Part shown: positions 55,962-64,000 of the stretch, in pieces
Numbering within the stretch: the first letter of the stretch is position 1
How the letters are laid out: every line of letters begins with the position of its first letter
DNA from: Nostoc sp. TCL26-01
Lineage (GTDB): Bacteria; Cyanobacteriota; Cyanobacteriia; Cyanobacteriales; Nostocaceae
Direction of reading: 5' to 3'
Assembly: GCF_013393945.1 (NCBI RefSeq)
Contig: NZ_CP040297.1
Coordinates: 4,434,001 to 4,498,000, forward strand
DNA: 64,000 nucleotides
Translations under genes and position numbers: made by a program
The notes under the pieces: generated by a model
What the model saw: the letters and a program-made list of their open reading frames with translations, nothing else
Database searches by the model: none
What the model was told of the DNA's origin: nothing

Positions 55962-56882
55962 ATGCCATACTTGACTGATGCCAGCAAAATACGTGACATT
56001 ATTGCTGAGTATAGGAAAACTTCAATTTTGTGGATAGATACCGAAGTTGCAGATTTTAATAGTCGTCAACCTAAATTGTCGTTGATTCAAGTGTTAGATG
56101 ATCCTCACGATATGAGTGGCGATCGCGTTTATCTTTTAGATGTCCTGAATCAGCCTGATGTGGTGACTGAATTTATTCAACAAATTATAGTCAATCCCCA
56201 GATTGAAAAGGTATTTCACAACTCTAGTTATGATGTTAAATTTCTTGGCAATAAGCAAGCTAAAAATATTACTTGTACTTTAGAAATAGCTAAAAAAATT
56301 CCTTACTATTTATTACCAGTACCCAACTACCAATTACAAACATTAGCTACAGCATTATGTAAGTTTAACTATATAGATAAACAAGCACAAACTAGTGATT
56401 GGGGACGAAGACCACTCACGGAAGACCAAATAGAATATGCTTATTTAGATTGTATTTATCTTGCTCAAATACACCAATCTTTGTTAAAATTACAAATATC
56501 TAGCAATCCTGATCCAGAATTAGAAAATTTGGCAGCCCTTGGCGCACAATTTAGCCAAATTGCAGATCAATGGAAGCTGTTAAATTCTGAGTATGAGCAT
56601 CTACAAGAACGCTTGAAAAAAGCCATGCAGGCTCAAGGTGTTGAGGAAACTTCATTTTGCCAGCTCACCAGTTATGAGCGCAAAGTCGTGAAGGCGCAGT
56701 TTGGAGAATTGGCAAGACTAGTCCAAACTCAAGGGATTAACCTAGATTTTCCGGTTACACTGACTCAGAAGCTGCAAAAAGATTTAGGGGAGAATCTCGA
56801 ACAACTGTCTGTAGATATTGAGCAAACGACAGCCTGGCGCTTGACTCCCAAAAATCAGGGCAGCGATACAGAAGATACTTAA
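55962..56882 (+). CDS. RNase D-like 3'-5' exonuclease (DEDDy)
   Basis: The 306 residues carry the DEDDy set: Asp26 and Glu28 (LWIDTEVADF), Asp91 (NSSYDVKFL), and Tyr159 with Asp163 (YAYLDCIYL). RNase D trims tRNA and other RNA 3' ends. After the exonuclease domain (1-175) the C-terminus is helical and may be a reduced HRDC-like region. The ATG at 55962 fits the family start. It is followed by a heptad array and a TAACGCACC palindrome. Confidence 0.87.
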   Translation: MPYLTDASKIRDIIAEYRKTSILWIDTEVADFNSRQPKLSLIQVLDDPHDMSGDRVYLLDVLNQPDVVTEFIQQIIVNPQIEKVFHNSSYDVKFLGNKQAKNITCTLEIAKKIPYYLLPVPNYQLQTLATALCKFNYIDKQAQTSDWGRRPLTEDQIEYAYLDCIYLAQIHQSLLKLQISSNPDPELENLAALGAQFSQIADQWKLLNSEYEHLQERLKKAMQAQGVEETSFCQLTSYERKVVKAQFGELARLVQTQGINLDFPVTLTQKLQKDLGENLEQLSVDIEQTTAWRLTPKNQGSDTEDT

Positions 56883-57308
56883 ATGTTTTTGGTAACGGGT
56901 AATTGGTAATTGGTAATTGGTTTTTACTATTACCCATGACCTATGACCAAGTATTGTAGTAACGCACCTCACCTAAAAGCTTTTGGTGCGTTACGGAAGC
57001 CGTAACACACTCTACTTTTTTGTCAATAGTCAACAGTCCAAAAAAACTTGATTTTGACTATTGACTATTGACCACCCCCAGAAGGGTTTCTTGGTTGAGT
57101 GCGTAAGTCCTAGACTTATGTAATGATAATTTATTTGATAAATTTCCCGATTTATGTAGCAAATAACTGTTAATTAAACCGAGTATAGAGAAGTTAACAC
57201 GTCGATTGACTGGGCATATCTGTATACAGTTAAAATCATTTTTTAGTTAGATAATTAGCTAAATTCGGTACTAATTTCATCCAGTTGTATGACGGTTTAG
57301 AGCAACTT
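56883..57308. repeat. Repeat-filled gap: heptads and GTAACGCACC palindrome
   Basis: Heptad words (GGTAATT/TACCCAT) occur at 56895-56935. At 56959-56994 GTAACGCACC pairs with GGTGCGTTAC around AAAAGCTTTT. At 57021-57074 GTCAATAGT words face GACTATTGAC words. No gene is seen. Confidence 0.75.
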
Positions 57309-58154
57309 ATGAAACTGCGGTTATTGGAGCAAGGGCGGGTGAAGCTGAAAAGAAGATTAACTATAGGTGTGCTTACCGCACTGAGCGCCATTATCAGCGT
57401 TTCCTGTAGTAACAATAAAGATGTATTAGTGACAGAAATAGGAGTTAATGCTCCTAGCAACCGTCGTAATACGCGAAATTCGGAAGCTGGGCAACTATAT
57501 ATTCAAGGACAAAGACAGCACTCTCAAGGCAACTCACAAGCAGCGATCGCTTCTTATGATAAAGCTATTAGTCTAGATCCTGAATATAGTTCTGCCTACA
57601 AAGCACGGGGATTAGCTTACTTTGATTTGGGAGATAAGCAAAAAGCGATCGCCGATTACAATGAAGCTATTCGCCTATCCCCCAACGATGCGGAAGCTTA
57701 CAATAGTCGGGGAAATGCCCGCGCCTCTCTAGGAGATAACGCCGGCGCTATTACCGATTACAATGAAGCTCTGCGCCTGTCTCCCAACTATGCCGAAGCA
57801 TACAATAATCGGGGTAACGCCCGTTCAGTTCAGGGAGATAAAAGCGGTTCCATCGAAGACTTTAACCAAGCCATCCGCGTCAACCCCAGATATTTCATCG
57901 CCTACAATAATCGAGGTAATGCCCGATCTGCCCAAGGAGATCAACAAGGAGCGATCGCTGATTATAATCAAGCTATTCGTCTCAATTCTAACTTCGGACC
58001 TGCCTACAATAACCGAGGTAACGCTCGTGCTGCCCAAGGCGATAAACAAGGCGCACTAGAAGATTTACAAAAAGCAGCAAACATTTTTCAACAACAAAAC
58101 AATAACGATTTATACCAGCAAGCGATGAATAATATCAAAGAGTTGGGACAGTAA
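57309..58154 (+). CDS. TPR-repeat lipoprotein
   Basis: From the ATG at 57309 the protein has 281 residues. A signal sequence (KRRLTIGVLTALSAI) ends in the lipobox SVSC with Cys33, so it should be lipid-anchored after export. Residues 65-265 hold about six TPR units of 34 residues, several nearly alike (AYNNRGNARSAQGDQQGAI). TPR lipoproteins often organise envelope complexes. An earlier TTG start at 57285 adds eight residues without need. It stands alone. Confidence 0.85.
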   Translation: MKLRLLEQGRVKLKRRLTIGVLTALSAIISVSCSNNKDVLVTEIGVNAPSNRRNTRNSEAGQLYIQGQRQHSQGNSQAAIASYDKAISLDPEYSSAYKARGLAYFDLGDKQKAIADYNEAIRLSPNDAEAYNSRGNARASLGDNAGAITDYNEALRLSPNYAEAYNNRGNARSVQGDKSGSIEDFNQAIRVNPRYFIAYNNRGNARSAQGDQQGAIADYNQAIRLNSNFGPAYNNRGNARAAQGDKQGALEDLQKAANIFQQQNNNDLYQQAMNNIKELGQ

Positions 58155-58262
58155 GGGTTAGGGGTGTAAGGGGATAGGGGGATAAGGGGATAAGGGGACA
58201 AGGAGACAAAGAGAAAATTCTTTATTACTCTTTCTCCCATCCCCCACTCCCCCCATCTCCCC
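58155..58262. repeat. GGGGATA/GGGGACA runs facing C-rich runs
   Basis: AGGGGATAGGGGGATAAGGGG-type text (58169-58202) faces CCCCCACTCCCCCCATCTCCCC-type text (58242-58262), between the converging TPR and symporter genes. It could fold back or act as a bidirectional stop. Confidence 0.65.
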
Positions 58263-58271
58263 ACTTTCTAC

Positions 58272-59954
58272 CTAATGTCCACTTTGCACTGGTTGTGCGT
58301 CCTCATCTAAAGAAGGGGAACGTAAATCTTCTACCATCGCCTGAATTTCTGGTGGTGGTGGTGGGGTGAGGCGAGAAACTACTAGAGTGACTATTAAGTT
58401 AATTACCATACCTAAAGTACCGATGCCTTCGGGAGATACACCAAAAAACCAAGGCTGCATCCCGGTAAACTTGACACCAACGATGTAGATGATGGTAAAA
58501 ATTAACCCTGTTAGCATACCAGCGATCGCCCCTTGGGAATTGGTACGCTTATCAAAAATTCCCAAAACAATGACAGGGAAGAAGCTAGCAGCCGCCAAAC
58601 CAAAGGCAAAGGCTACCACCTCACTCACAAACCCTGGTGGGTTGACACCAAAATATCCAGCTAAAACGATAGATAAACCTACCATGATGCGCCCAACAAA
58701 CACCCGTTTTTGTTCCGAGGCGCTGGAATCGATGATGCGGTAATAAATATCGTGGGCTACAGAACTGGAAATTACCAGCAACAAACCCGATGCTGTAGAC
58801 AAGGCGGCTGCTAGCCCACCAGCTGCTACCAAAGCAATCACCCAAGGCGCGAGTTTTGCTACCTCTGGTGTGGAAAGGACAATGATATCCCGATCAATTT
58901 TAATTTCGTTGGTGTCTTTGCTGGGGGTTAATTGCAGACGACCATCTTTATTTTTGTCATCAAAAGCCAGTAGTCCCGTTTTTTCCCATTTATTTACCCA
59001 ATCTAACTGTTGTACTTCTGTGACTGTCTGATTATTCAGGGTAGTAATCAGGTTATAACGGGCAAACATGGAAAGAGCTGGCGCAGTAGTATAAAGAATG
59101 GCAATAAATAACAGCGCCCAACCAGCCGAGTATCTAGCAGCCCGTACACTCGGTACTGTGTAAAACCTGACGATGATGTGAGGTAAACCAGCAGTACCCA
59201 CCATCAAAGCAATCGTTGTGAACAAAACATCTATCATTGTTTTATTCACAAAAGGCTGAGTATATTCTTTAAATCCTAAATCAACCTGAATTTGATTGAG
59301 CTTAGTGGCAACATCACTAAAAGTAAATGCTAACTGCGGAATGGGATTACCTGTGAGTATCCAGGCGATCGCAATTGCCGGAATTAAGTAAGCTACAATT
59401 AACACACCATATTGGGCAACTTGTGTCCAGGTGATGCCCTTCATCCCACCCAAGACAGCAAAAAAGCCGACAATCACCATGCCGATGATCACACCTGTGT
59501 TGATGTCAACTTGCAAAAAGCGGCTAAAAACAATCCCCACACCCCGCATTTGTCCTGCAACATAGGTGAGAGACACGAAAATCGCCGCTACGACTGCAAC
59601 TAAACGAGCAACATTAGAATAATAGCGATCGCCTACAAAATCTGGCACAGTATACTTACCAAATTTCCGCAGATAGGGAGCTAATAATAATGCCAGTAGT
59701 ACATAGCCCCCAGTCCAACCCATCAGATAAATCGAACCGTCATAACCTAAAAAAGAAATCAGCCCCGCCATAGAAATAAACGAAGCTGCGGACATCCAAT
59801 CGGCGGCGGTGGCTGCACCATTGGCAATTGAAGGTATATCTTGCCCGGCGACATAGAAATCTTTACTATTTTTGACTCGTGATTGCCAACCAATATAAAT
59901 GTAGGCAACAAAAGAGAGTCCGACAATTAAAATCGTCCAAGTTTCAACTGACAC
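58272..59954 (-). CDS. Sodium:solute symporter (SSS family, acetate-permease-like)
   Basis: The 560-residue protein has about thirteen hydrophobic segments with SSS motifs: NGAATAADWMSAASFI (sodium site region), GRIMVGLSIVLAGYFG and AFAFGLAAASFFPVIVLGI. Together with the DUF4212 protein just upstream (9 bp gap) it matches the two-part VC_2705-type symporters, thought to move small monocarboxylates such as acetate or propionate. The substrate is inferred from the family. A polar insert near residues 310-350 (WEKTGLLAFDDKNKDG) is also seen in that subgroup. Confidence 0.88.
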   Translation of the reverse strand: MSVETWTILIVGLSFVAYIYIGWQSRVKNSKDFYVAGQDIPSIANGAATAADWMSAASFISMAGLISFLGYDGSIYLMGWTGGYVLLALLLAPYLRKFGKYTVPDFVGDRYYSNVARLVAVVAAIFVSLTYVAGQMRGVGIVFSRFLQVDINTGVIIGMVIVGFFAVLGGMKGITWTQVAQYGVLIVAYLIPAIAIAWILTGNPIPQLAFTFSDVATKLNQIQVDLGFKEYTQPFVNKTMIDVLFTTIALMVGTAGLPHIIVRFYTVPSVRAARYSAGWALLFIAILYTTAPALSMFARYNLITTLNNQTVTEVQQLDWVNKWEKTGLLAFDDKNKDGRLQLTPSKDTNEIKIDRDIIVLSTPEVAKLAPWVIALVAAGGLAAALSTASGLLLVISSSVAHDIYYRIIDSSASEQKRVFVGRIMVGLSIVLAGYFGVNPPGFVSEVVAFAFGLAAASFFPVIVLGIFDKRTNSQGAIAGMLTGLIFTIIYIVGVKFTGMQPWFFGVSPEGIGTLGMVINLIVTLVVSRLTPPPPPEIQAMVEDLRSPSLDEDAQPVQSGH

Positions 59955-59963
59955 TGTTTTTCC

Positions 59964-60218
59964 TTATTTCTGAATATTATGTTTGCGATCTAACTTGTCC
60001 ATTTGGAAGGCGTAAATAAAAATCAATGCCACAAAAGTCAGGATTGATCCTTGCTGCGCTATCCAGAAGCCAAAAGGCACGCCAAAAAAACGTAAGCTAT
60101 TCAGTGGTTGCACCAACAGAATGCTGAAAACGATAGAAACCAGCATCCAAACGATTAAAAGATTTCTAATTAAAGCAGTATTAGCACGCCAGTAAGAGCG
60201 TCGCTGATTTTCATTCAT
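59964..60218 (-). CDS. DUF4212 small subunit of the sodium:solute symporter
   Basis: The 84-residue protein starts at ATG 60218 (MNENQRRSYWRANTALI), has two membrane helices and contains FFGVPFGFWIAQQGSILTFVALIFIYA, the core of DUF4212. It precedes the large symporter gene by 9 bp, so the two are almost certainly co-translated. Eight extra upstream residues from 60242 are unlikely. Confidence 0.9.
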   Translation of the reverse strand: MNENQRRSYWRANTALIRNLLIVWMLVSIVFSILLVQPLNSLRFFGVPFGFWIAQQGSILTFVALIFIYAFQMDKLDRKHNIQK

Positions 60219-60548
60219 TGTTGTTAAGCATAAGTGCAACAAGATGATACCAAGAAGTTGTGATAACTCTGGATAATCCCTATGTATTTGTTAAATTTTG
60301 TAGTAAATATATACGTGGCAAAGATAACTCTTGAAGGTGTTTGAGCTTGCTTTGCCTATAGTAAAAATTTAATAAAATCTTAATTCTGTGTTCTTGGTGT
60401 TTCTGTGGTAAAAAATAATTGATTCAACCACAAAGGCACAGAGACACAAAGAGAAAATACTTGTGTATCAGGTGAGACAATTGTCTTGACTCGTAACAGC
60501 GTATAAATATTTGCAGCCAGGATAACCAGAAAATCTACCACGGAGATT
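60219..60548. other. Divergent gap with a dispersed 'CACAGAGACAC' repeat
   Basis: Bases 60385-60455 hold TTCTGTGGTAAAA facing CCACAAAGGCACAGAGACAC. A related inverted pair occurs at 62735-62795. Promoters of both flanking genes should lie here. Confidence 0.55.
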
Positions 60549-61334
60549 ATGCAAATGCAGCTGCTTGAATTACCTGATGTTACAGTCATTGCTGGAGAAA
60601 ATGCCGTTCCTGTTGCTCAACTACCTGCTGTATGGCAAGACATTGCCAGAGGAGAGGTAAATATTGGACTCTCTCATCCACAAATTTATGTGGAAATGGC
60701 ACAGTTGTTCTTATACAAGTTAGAACAGGGTGATGTGGATTTGTTTAACGAACGTCCAGAATTAGCTTACCTAAAATCATCGTTTTGTCAGCTATTTGGA
60801 CAATTGGCACGAGAAACCCTAAATTTTTATGGTCATGATTTCATGACTCATAACTATCCCCAGTTTGAGGAAATTCTGTGGGATCTTAAATCAAGAGGTG
60901 CTGCTTACGCCGATGAAGTCAAAGTCGCGCAAATTGGACTAGAACTGTTTGAGGAGTTTGGTTATGAATTGCCAGCCAGTTTTTATCATGTGCATTTAGC
61001 ACCAATTTACCGAGATCATGTATTTGAAGAACGCGCTTTGCGATTTGATCAGCGTGATATTCAACATAAACGTTCTTGGGATGCTATGCTTCATGCTTGT
61101 AAGGTATTTGCCATGCAGATGAAGGTACAGAGTATTGCTGCCAAATACGGTTTTACTTATCAGCATGGTTGCGGTTGTAACTCTCACCTATCTTCCATTG
61201 ATGTATCAAGTGGAAAGTTTGCGTATGAATTAAGCCAAGAAAAACGCGATCGCTGGATTCGCAGTTTCATCTGGACTGCTTGGTATGAGTACGCTTTCTT
61301 CCCCATTGTACCAAATACTAGTTACTTAGTTTAA
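60549..61334 (+). CDS. Conserved-looking 261-residue protein with HGCGC motif, function unknown
   Basis: I do not recognise this protein. It is soluble and mainly helical, with many aromatic and His residues in the centre (FYGHDFMTHNYPQFEEI; FYHVHLAPIYRDHVFEE) and a Cys/His patch HGCGCNSHLSS near residue 215, which suggests metal binding. HIP1 sites and codon use match the genome, so it is likely native. It is followed by a hairpin and an exported methyltransferase gene in the same direction; linkage is not proven. Confidence 0.65.
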   Translation: MQMQLLELPDVTVIAGENAVPVAQLPAVWQDIARGEVNIGLSHPQIYVEMAQLFLYKLEQGDVDLFNERPELAYLKSSFCQLFGQLARETLNFYGHDFMTHNYPQFEEILWDLKSRGAAYADEVKVAQIGLELFEEFGYELPASFYHVHLAPIYRDHVFEERALRFDQRDIQHKRSWDAMLHACKVFAMQMKVQSIAAKYGFTYQHGCGCNSHLSSIDVSSGKFAYELSQEKRDRWIRSFIWTAWYEYAFFPIVPNTSYLV

Positions 61335-61359
61335 TAGCTGACTTTTAAAAATACTCACA

Positions 61360-61376
61360 GGTGGGCATTGCCCACC
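61360..61376 (+). terminator. Short hairpin GGTGGGC-ATT-GCCCACC
   Basis: A perfect 7-bp stem with a 3-base loop lies 25 bp after the unknown gene. The same text is a common dispersed word in cyanobacteria. A frame for the next gene begins inside it at a GTG, which argues against that start. Confidence 0.6.
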
Positions 61377-61384
61377 ACAATTTC

Positions 61385-62146
61385 ATGCTAATGATTGATA
61401 AACTCTGGCGTGTGGTAACAATTATTGGGTTGATGTGGGGATGTTGGCTGTTAAATTCTCCTAGCATAGCAACAGCAGATTCTCTATCCTCTAATAAACA
61501 ATCTAATGTTTATGAACAACGGACTATCCACAGTCCAGATGGCATTGGTAAATATTATCTTGGGCGAGAAATTGCCAAGTATATGGGACACTCAGGTGCA
61601 GGTTGGTTGGAACGAAGTAGCCGTGAGGTAGAGGAACAGCCAAGTAAGTTAATTAATGCCTTAAATTTACAACCTGGAGATGTAGTAGCCGATATTGGTG
61701 CTGGTACAGGTTACATTAGCTTTCAAATTGCGCCTTTATTAAAAGATGGTAAGGTTTTGGCTGTGGATATTCAGCCAGAAATGTTGGAGATTATTGAGTT
61801 TTTCAAACAGGAGAAAAAGATTGCTAACGTTGAGACTGTTTTAGCAACACCCAATAACCCCAATCTCCCACCCGCAAGTGTAGATGTCGCACTCATGGTA
61901 GATGCTTATCATGAGTTTGAGTATCCCCAAGAAGTGATGCAAGGAATTGTCCAAGCACTAAAACCAGGTGGTAGGGTGGTGCTGGTAGAGTATCGGGGAG
62001 AAAATCCTTTCATCATGATTAAACTTCTGCACAAGATGACGCAAAAACAAGTACGTCAAGAAATGGCAACTGTGGGTTTGAAATTGCGAGACACCAAAAA
62101 TTTACTACCCCAACAACATTTGATGGTATTTGAAAATAATTCGTAA
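61385..62146 (+). CDS. Exported class I SAM-dependent methyltransferase
   Basis: The protein of about 253 residues starts MLMIDKLWRVV and has a clear hydrophobic segment ending LNSPSIATA, so it looks like a Sec-exported or membrane-anchored protein. The catalytic part has motif I VVADIGAGTGYISFQI and an acidic loop VAVDIQPEMLEI-like strand, typical of class I methyltransferases. An export signal on a SAM-dependent enzyme is unusual because SAM is cytoplasmic; it might stay anchored facing the cytoplasm. Substrate is unknown. The start is ATG 61385, not the GTG in the hairpin. Confidence 0.8.
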   Translation: MLMIDKLWRVVTIIGLMWGCWLLNSPSIATADSLSSNKQSNVYEQRTIHSPDGIGKYYLGREIAKYMGHSGAGWLERSSREVEEQPSKLINALNLQPGDVVADIGAGTGYISFQIAPLLKDGKVLAVDIQPEMLEIIEFFKQEKKIANVETVLATPNNPNLPPASVDVALMVDAYHEFEYPQEVMQGIVQALKPGGRVVLVEYRGENPFIMIKLLHKMTQKQVRQEMATVGLKLRDTKNLLPQQHLMVFENNS

Positions 62147-62163
62147 TTCATATTAAGCGTAAT

Positions 62164-62628
62164 TTATTCATCTGGATCGCAGCGAATTTCCACCATAAAG
62201 CCATCGGGATCGTAAAAGTATACACCTCTACCTGTAGGACGAGTCACAGGGCCATGAGCGATCGCAATATTATTATCCCTCAAAACTGCTACGGCTTGCT
62301 CAAATAAGCGAGAATCGATATCAAATGCTAAATGATAGGCTCTAGTAAAACTCTGTTCGGGATCTGGATTTGGTGGTGTTAAATCAGGTGTCCAAAATAA
62401 ATCTAAAATCATCCCATCCGGGGTAACAAAGTTGGCAACTTTCCCAGCTTGAACTAGTTCTATCAAAGTTGCAGGTATTTCCTCTCCTGTGAGTTCATGT
62501 AACCCTAAGATATGGCCGTAAAAATGTCGAGAAGCTTGCATATCCTGAACATTTAAGGCAATATGATGTACCTTACGCAAGTTACCAGGTGCTAGAACGC
62601 TGTTTAGGGATTGAGGACTTGTGATCAT
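62164..62628 (-). CDS. VOC-family (glyoxalase/dioxygenase fold) protein
   Basis: The 154 residues show the paired beta-alpha-beta3 pattern of vicinal oxygen chelate proteins: KVHHIALNVQDMQASRHFYGHILGL at the start and GRGVYFYDPDGFMVEIRCD at the end, with His (about residue 22), a central His and a final Glu as likely metal ligands. The family includes glyoxalases, ring-cleaving dioxygenases and bleomycin-binding proteins; the substrate cannot be told. It converges with the methyltransferase gene, 17 bp apart. Confidence 0.88.
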   Translation of the reverse strand: MITSPQSLNSVLAPGNLRKVHHIALNVQDMQASRHFYGHILGLHELTGEEIPATLIELVQAGKVANFVTPDGMILDLFWTPDLTPPNPDPEQSFTRAYHLAFDIDSRLFEQAVAVLRDNNIAIAHGPVTRPTGRGVYFYDPDGFMVEIRCDPDE

Positions 62629-62654
62629 AGCAATGACAGCATAACTTTTTTATA

Positions 62655-62683
62655 GTAGAGACGTTGCAATGCAACGTCTCTAC
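62655..62683. repeat. Hairpin repeat GTAGAGACGTTGC, family member 2
   Basis: A perfect 13-bp stem with a 3-base loop. It differs from the member at 37415-37443 by one pair changed on both arms. Confidence 0.85.
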
Positions 62684-62734
62684 ATAATTTATGTGTATCA
62701 TGATTAACGTGAAATGGTATCAACATCTTATCTC

Positions 62735-62795
62735 TGTGTCTTTATGCCTCCGTGGTAAAAAGTATTTTATTAAACCACAGAGACACAGAGAAAAT
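62735..62795. repeat. Dispersed inverted repeat (CTCTGTGTCT ... AGACACAGAG)
   Basis: TCTGTGTCTTTATGCCTCCGTGGT faces ACCACAGAGACACAGAG across a TTTTATTAAA centre (each arm split here by position 62733-62756 and 62775-62791). A relative lies at 60385-60455. It sits beside the end of the mannosyltransferase gene. Confidence 0.7.
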
Positions 62796-62799
62796 CTTG

Positions 62800-64000
62800 C
62801 TAAATCCAAGATTTCAACCACATTCGCCATTTATAAGCCTCAGAAGACAGGGGTAAACCTAAATAAATCGGCATCCAGAAAATAAAAGCAGCGATAATTA
62901 AAAAAGCAACTGATACACCTACAACCCTGAGAGGGGGATAATAACTACGTAGGCACTGATCAACAAACCAAGCGATCGCTAAAAATGCAAACACTACAGC
63001 CGTCATATAATGATAGATAAAAACACACCGCGTCACCTTCACCCAAGGCAGTAAGTTAATCGCATAATTTAAAACTAGATATAGAGCTATCCAAGTATCA
63101 GTAGAAAGTTTGGTTGGAAAATAAAGTCGCTTTTGCTGTACTGAAGGAATCGCTACTTGAATTATGACCATTCCTAACAAAAATAATAAAGCACCTACAC
63201 CAAACCACCATAAAAATGGATTGCCCATTGCATGAACATCGTAAATCACTTTTCCTGTGCCATTAGGCAAAGGCGGTCCCAACACAGGTAAAGGATCTTG
63301 AACATTTTGAGTTGTTTGGTAATAATAAGCCATTGGTCGAGTTAGCAACGGCCATTTATACCAAGCTGCACAATAAGGATGTACTTTTGGTGTATTTCCC
63401 CCCAGGCGTTCATGAAATGCGAGTATTTCTTCATGGACTTTGATAAACCCAAATTTGGGATTTATTTTCAGGTGAGGAAGCCAAAGTAAGCTATAAATTG
63501 TAGCTGGAACCATCCCCAAAAATAAGATAATTTGCTTAAACTTAATTTGGGCTAAATTTTTGAGTGCAGATAGGTTTTGGTTAGTGGGTTGCTGATAACT
63601 AATTGAGGGAAACGGTGAGTTATTGCTGGTATAAGCAGATAAATCATCTGTGATATCATTGGAGAAAAAGTTGACCAACCAACCCACACTCCAAATTAAA
63701 TAAATACCCGCCAGAAAAAATAAACCATTCCACTTTGTAGCCACTGAAGCACCAAAAGCTATACCTGAAAACACTAGATATAACGTGCGTTTTTGATTTT
63801 GACTAGTTAAGGCTAATAAAAACAACCATTGCCCCAATAATCCAAAGATAACTATATAAATATTGATTAAGGCATAGCGAGATTCTACGAGAAATATGCC
63901 ATCAAAAGCGGTGAATAAAGCAGCTAATAAAGCAAAGCTACGACGATAACTTAATTGATAGGCGATACCAGCCATAATTATCGGCAAAAATGAGCCGGAA
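62800..64000 (-). CDS. Dolichyl-phosphate-mannose-type protein mannosyltransferase (PMT/GT39), 5' end missing
   Basis: The frame is open through the window edge, so the N-terminus lies beyond 64000. The visible 400 residues hold about eight membrane helices with FDGIFLVESRYALINIYIVIFGL and ASVATKWNGLFFLAGIY, and a loop with CAAWYKWPLLTRPMAYYY; these match the PMT family. PMT enzymes transfer mannose from a polyprenyl phosphate to Ser/Thr of exported proteins. An apparent start at 63987 is internal. The catalytic first loop is outside the window, so activity cannot be judged. Confidence 0.87.
   Translation of the reverse strand, partial: SGSFLPIIMAGIAYQLSYRRSFALLAALFTAFDGIFLVESRYALINIYIVIFGLLGQWLFLLALTSQNQKRTLYLVFSGIAFGASVATKWNGLFFLAGIYLIWSVGWLVNFFSNDITDDLSAYTSNNSPFPSISYQQPTNQNLSALKNLAQIKFKQIILFLGMVPATIYSLLWLPHLKINPKFGFIKVHEEILAFHERLGGNTPKVHPYCAAWYKWPLLTRPMAYYYQTTQNVQDPLPVLGPPLPNGTGKVIYDVHAMGNPFLWWFGVGALLFLLGMVIIQVAIPSVQQKRLYFPTKLSTDTWIALYLVLNYAINLLPWVKVTRCVFIYHYMTAVVFAFLAIAWFVDQCLRSYYPPLRVVGVSVAFLIIAAFIFWMPIYLGLPLSSEAYKWRMWLKSWI

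Noticed and set aside
61361..61384. GTG start for the exported methyltransferase
   Set aside because: The GTG lies inside the terminator-like hairpin; an ATG follows at 61385.
1..64000. tRNA, rRNA and CRISPR arrays
   Set aside because: Read by eye on both strands; no T-loop-like consensus in context, no rRNA text and no regularly spaced direct repeats of 30-40 bp were found. tRNAscan or a CRISPR finder could still reveal a missed case.

Overview
The window looks like chromosomal DNA of a filamentous, heterocyst-type cyanobacterium (Nostoc/Anabaena group). The evidence is dense HIP1 palindromes (GCGATCGC), photosystem I psaM, zeta-carotene desaturase, heptanucleotide tandem repeats between genes, and cyanobacterial versions of many housekeeping genes. 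No rRNA, tRNA or CRISPR array was seen by eye. All functional calls rest on reading motifs and remembered family features; no database search was run.

Layout. 0-2 kb: YvcK/CofD-like protein and ruvC, divergent. 2.3-8.5 kb: a tight four-gene minus-strand operon of mostly unrecognised proteins that look like a derived two-component system (one kinase-like remnant, two degenerate receiver-like proteins, one intact receiver with a winged-helix-like tail). A related receiver protein lies at 9.4-10.3 kb. 10.7-18 kb: RNase Z, amino-acid permease, FGGY sugar kinase, psaM, a small membrane protein and a CPA2 antiporter. 18.5-26 kb: a caspase-fold protein lacking both catalytic residues, ATP sulfurylase and a very large membrane protein. 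26.1-27.3 kb: a solo TnpB element. 27.4-32.6 kb: lipase, small unknown protein, secreted EndoU-like nuclease, sulfurtransferase, MnmC-like methyltransferase. 33-41.3 kb: HD-GYP response regulator, glmU, isoaspartyl peptidase, DUF2256 protein, Rrf2 regulator divergent from cysE, and crtQ with a SRPBCC protein. 41.7-43.8 kb is a repeat-rich stretch without a convincing gene. 43.8-48.2 kb: conserved cyanobacterial protein, SufA/IscA, TPR protein, small membrane protein, epimerase. 48.4-54.2 kb is accessory: a toxin-antitoxin-like pair whose nucleotidyltransferase has one in-frame stop, a 1127-residue LRR-Roc-COR-TIR protein and a Cys/Met-rich copper-storage-like protein. 54.7-64 kb: MoxR ATPase, RNase D-like exonuclease, TPR lipoprotein, sodium:solute symporter pair, unknown protein, exported methyltransferase, VOC protein, and a protein mannosyltransferase cut by the window edge.

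How the genes may work together. The 2.3-10.3 kb cluster reads as one signalling or conflict module and is the best candidate for an undescribed system. cysE with its divergent Rrf2 gene suggests local control of cysteine synthesis; sat, the sulfurtransferase and SufA also concern sulfur. The LRR-Roco-TIR protein and the broken nucleotidyltransferase pair form a second defence-like patch. Intergenic DNA carries several repeat families: in-phase heptad arrays, a 115-bp foldback element in three copies with an inverted core in one, a 13-bp-stem hairpin family and a 44-bp exact repeat present in opposite orientation near the two ends of the window.
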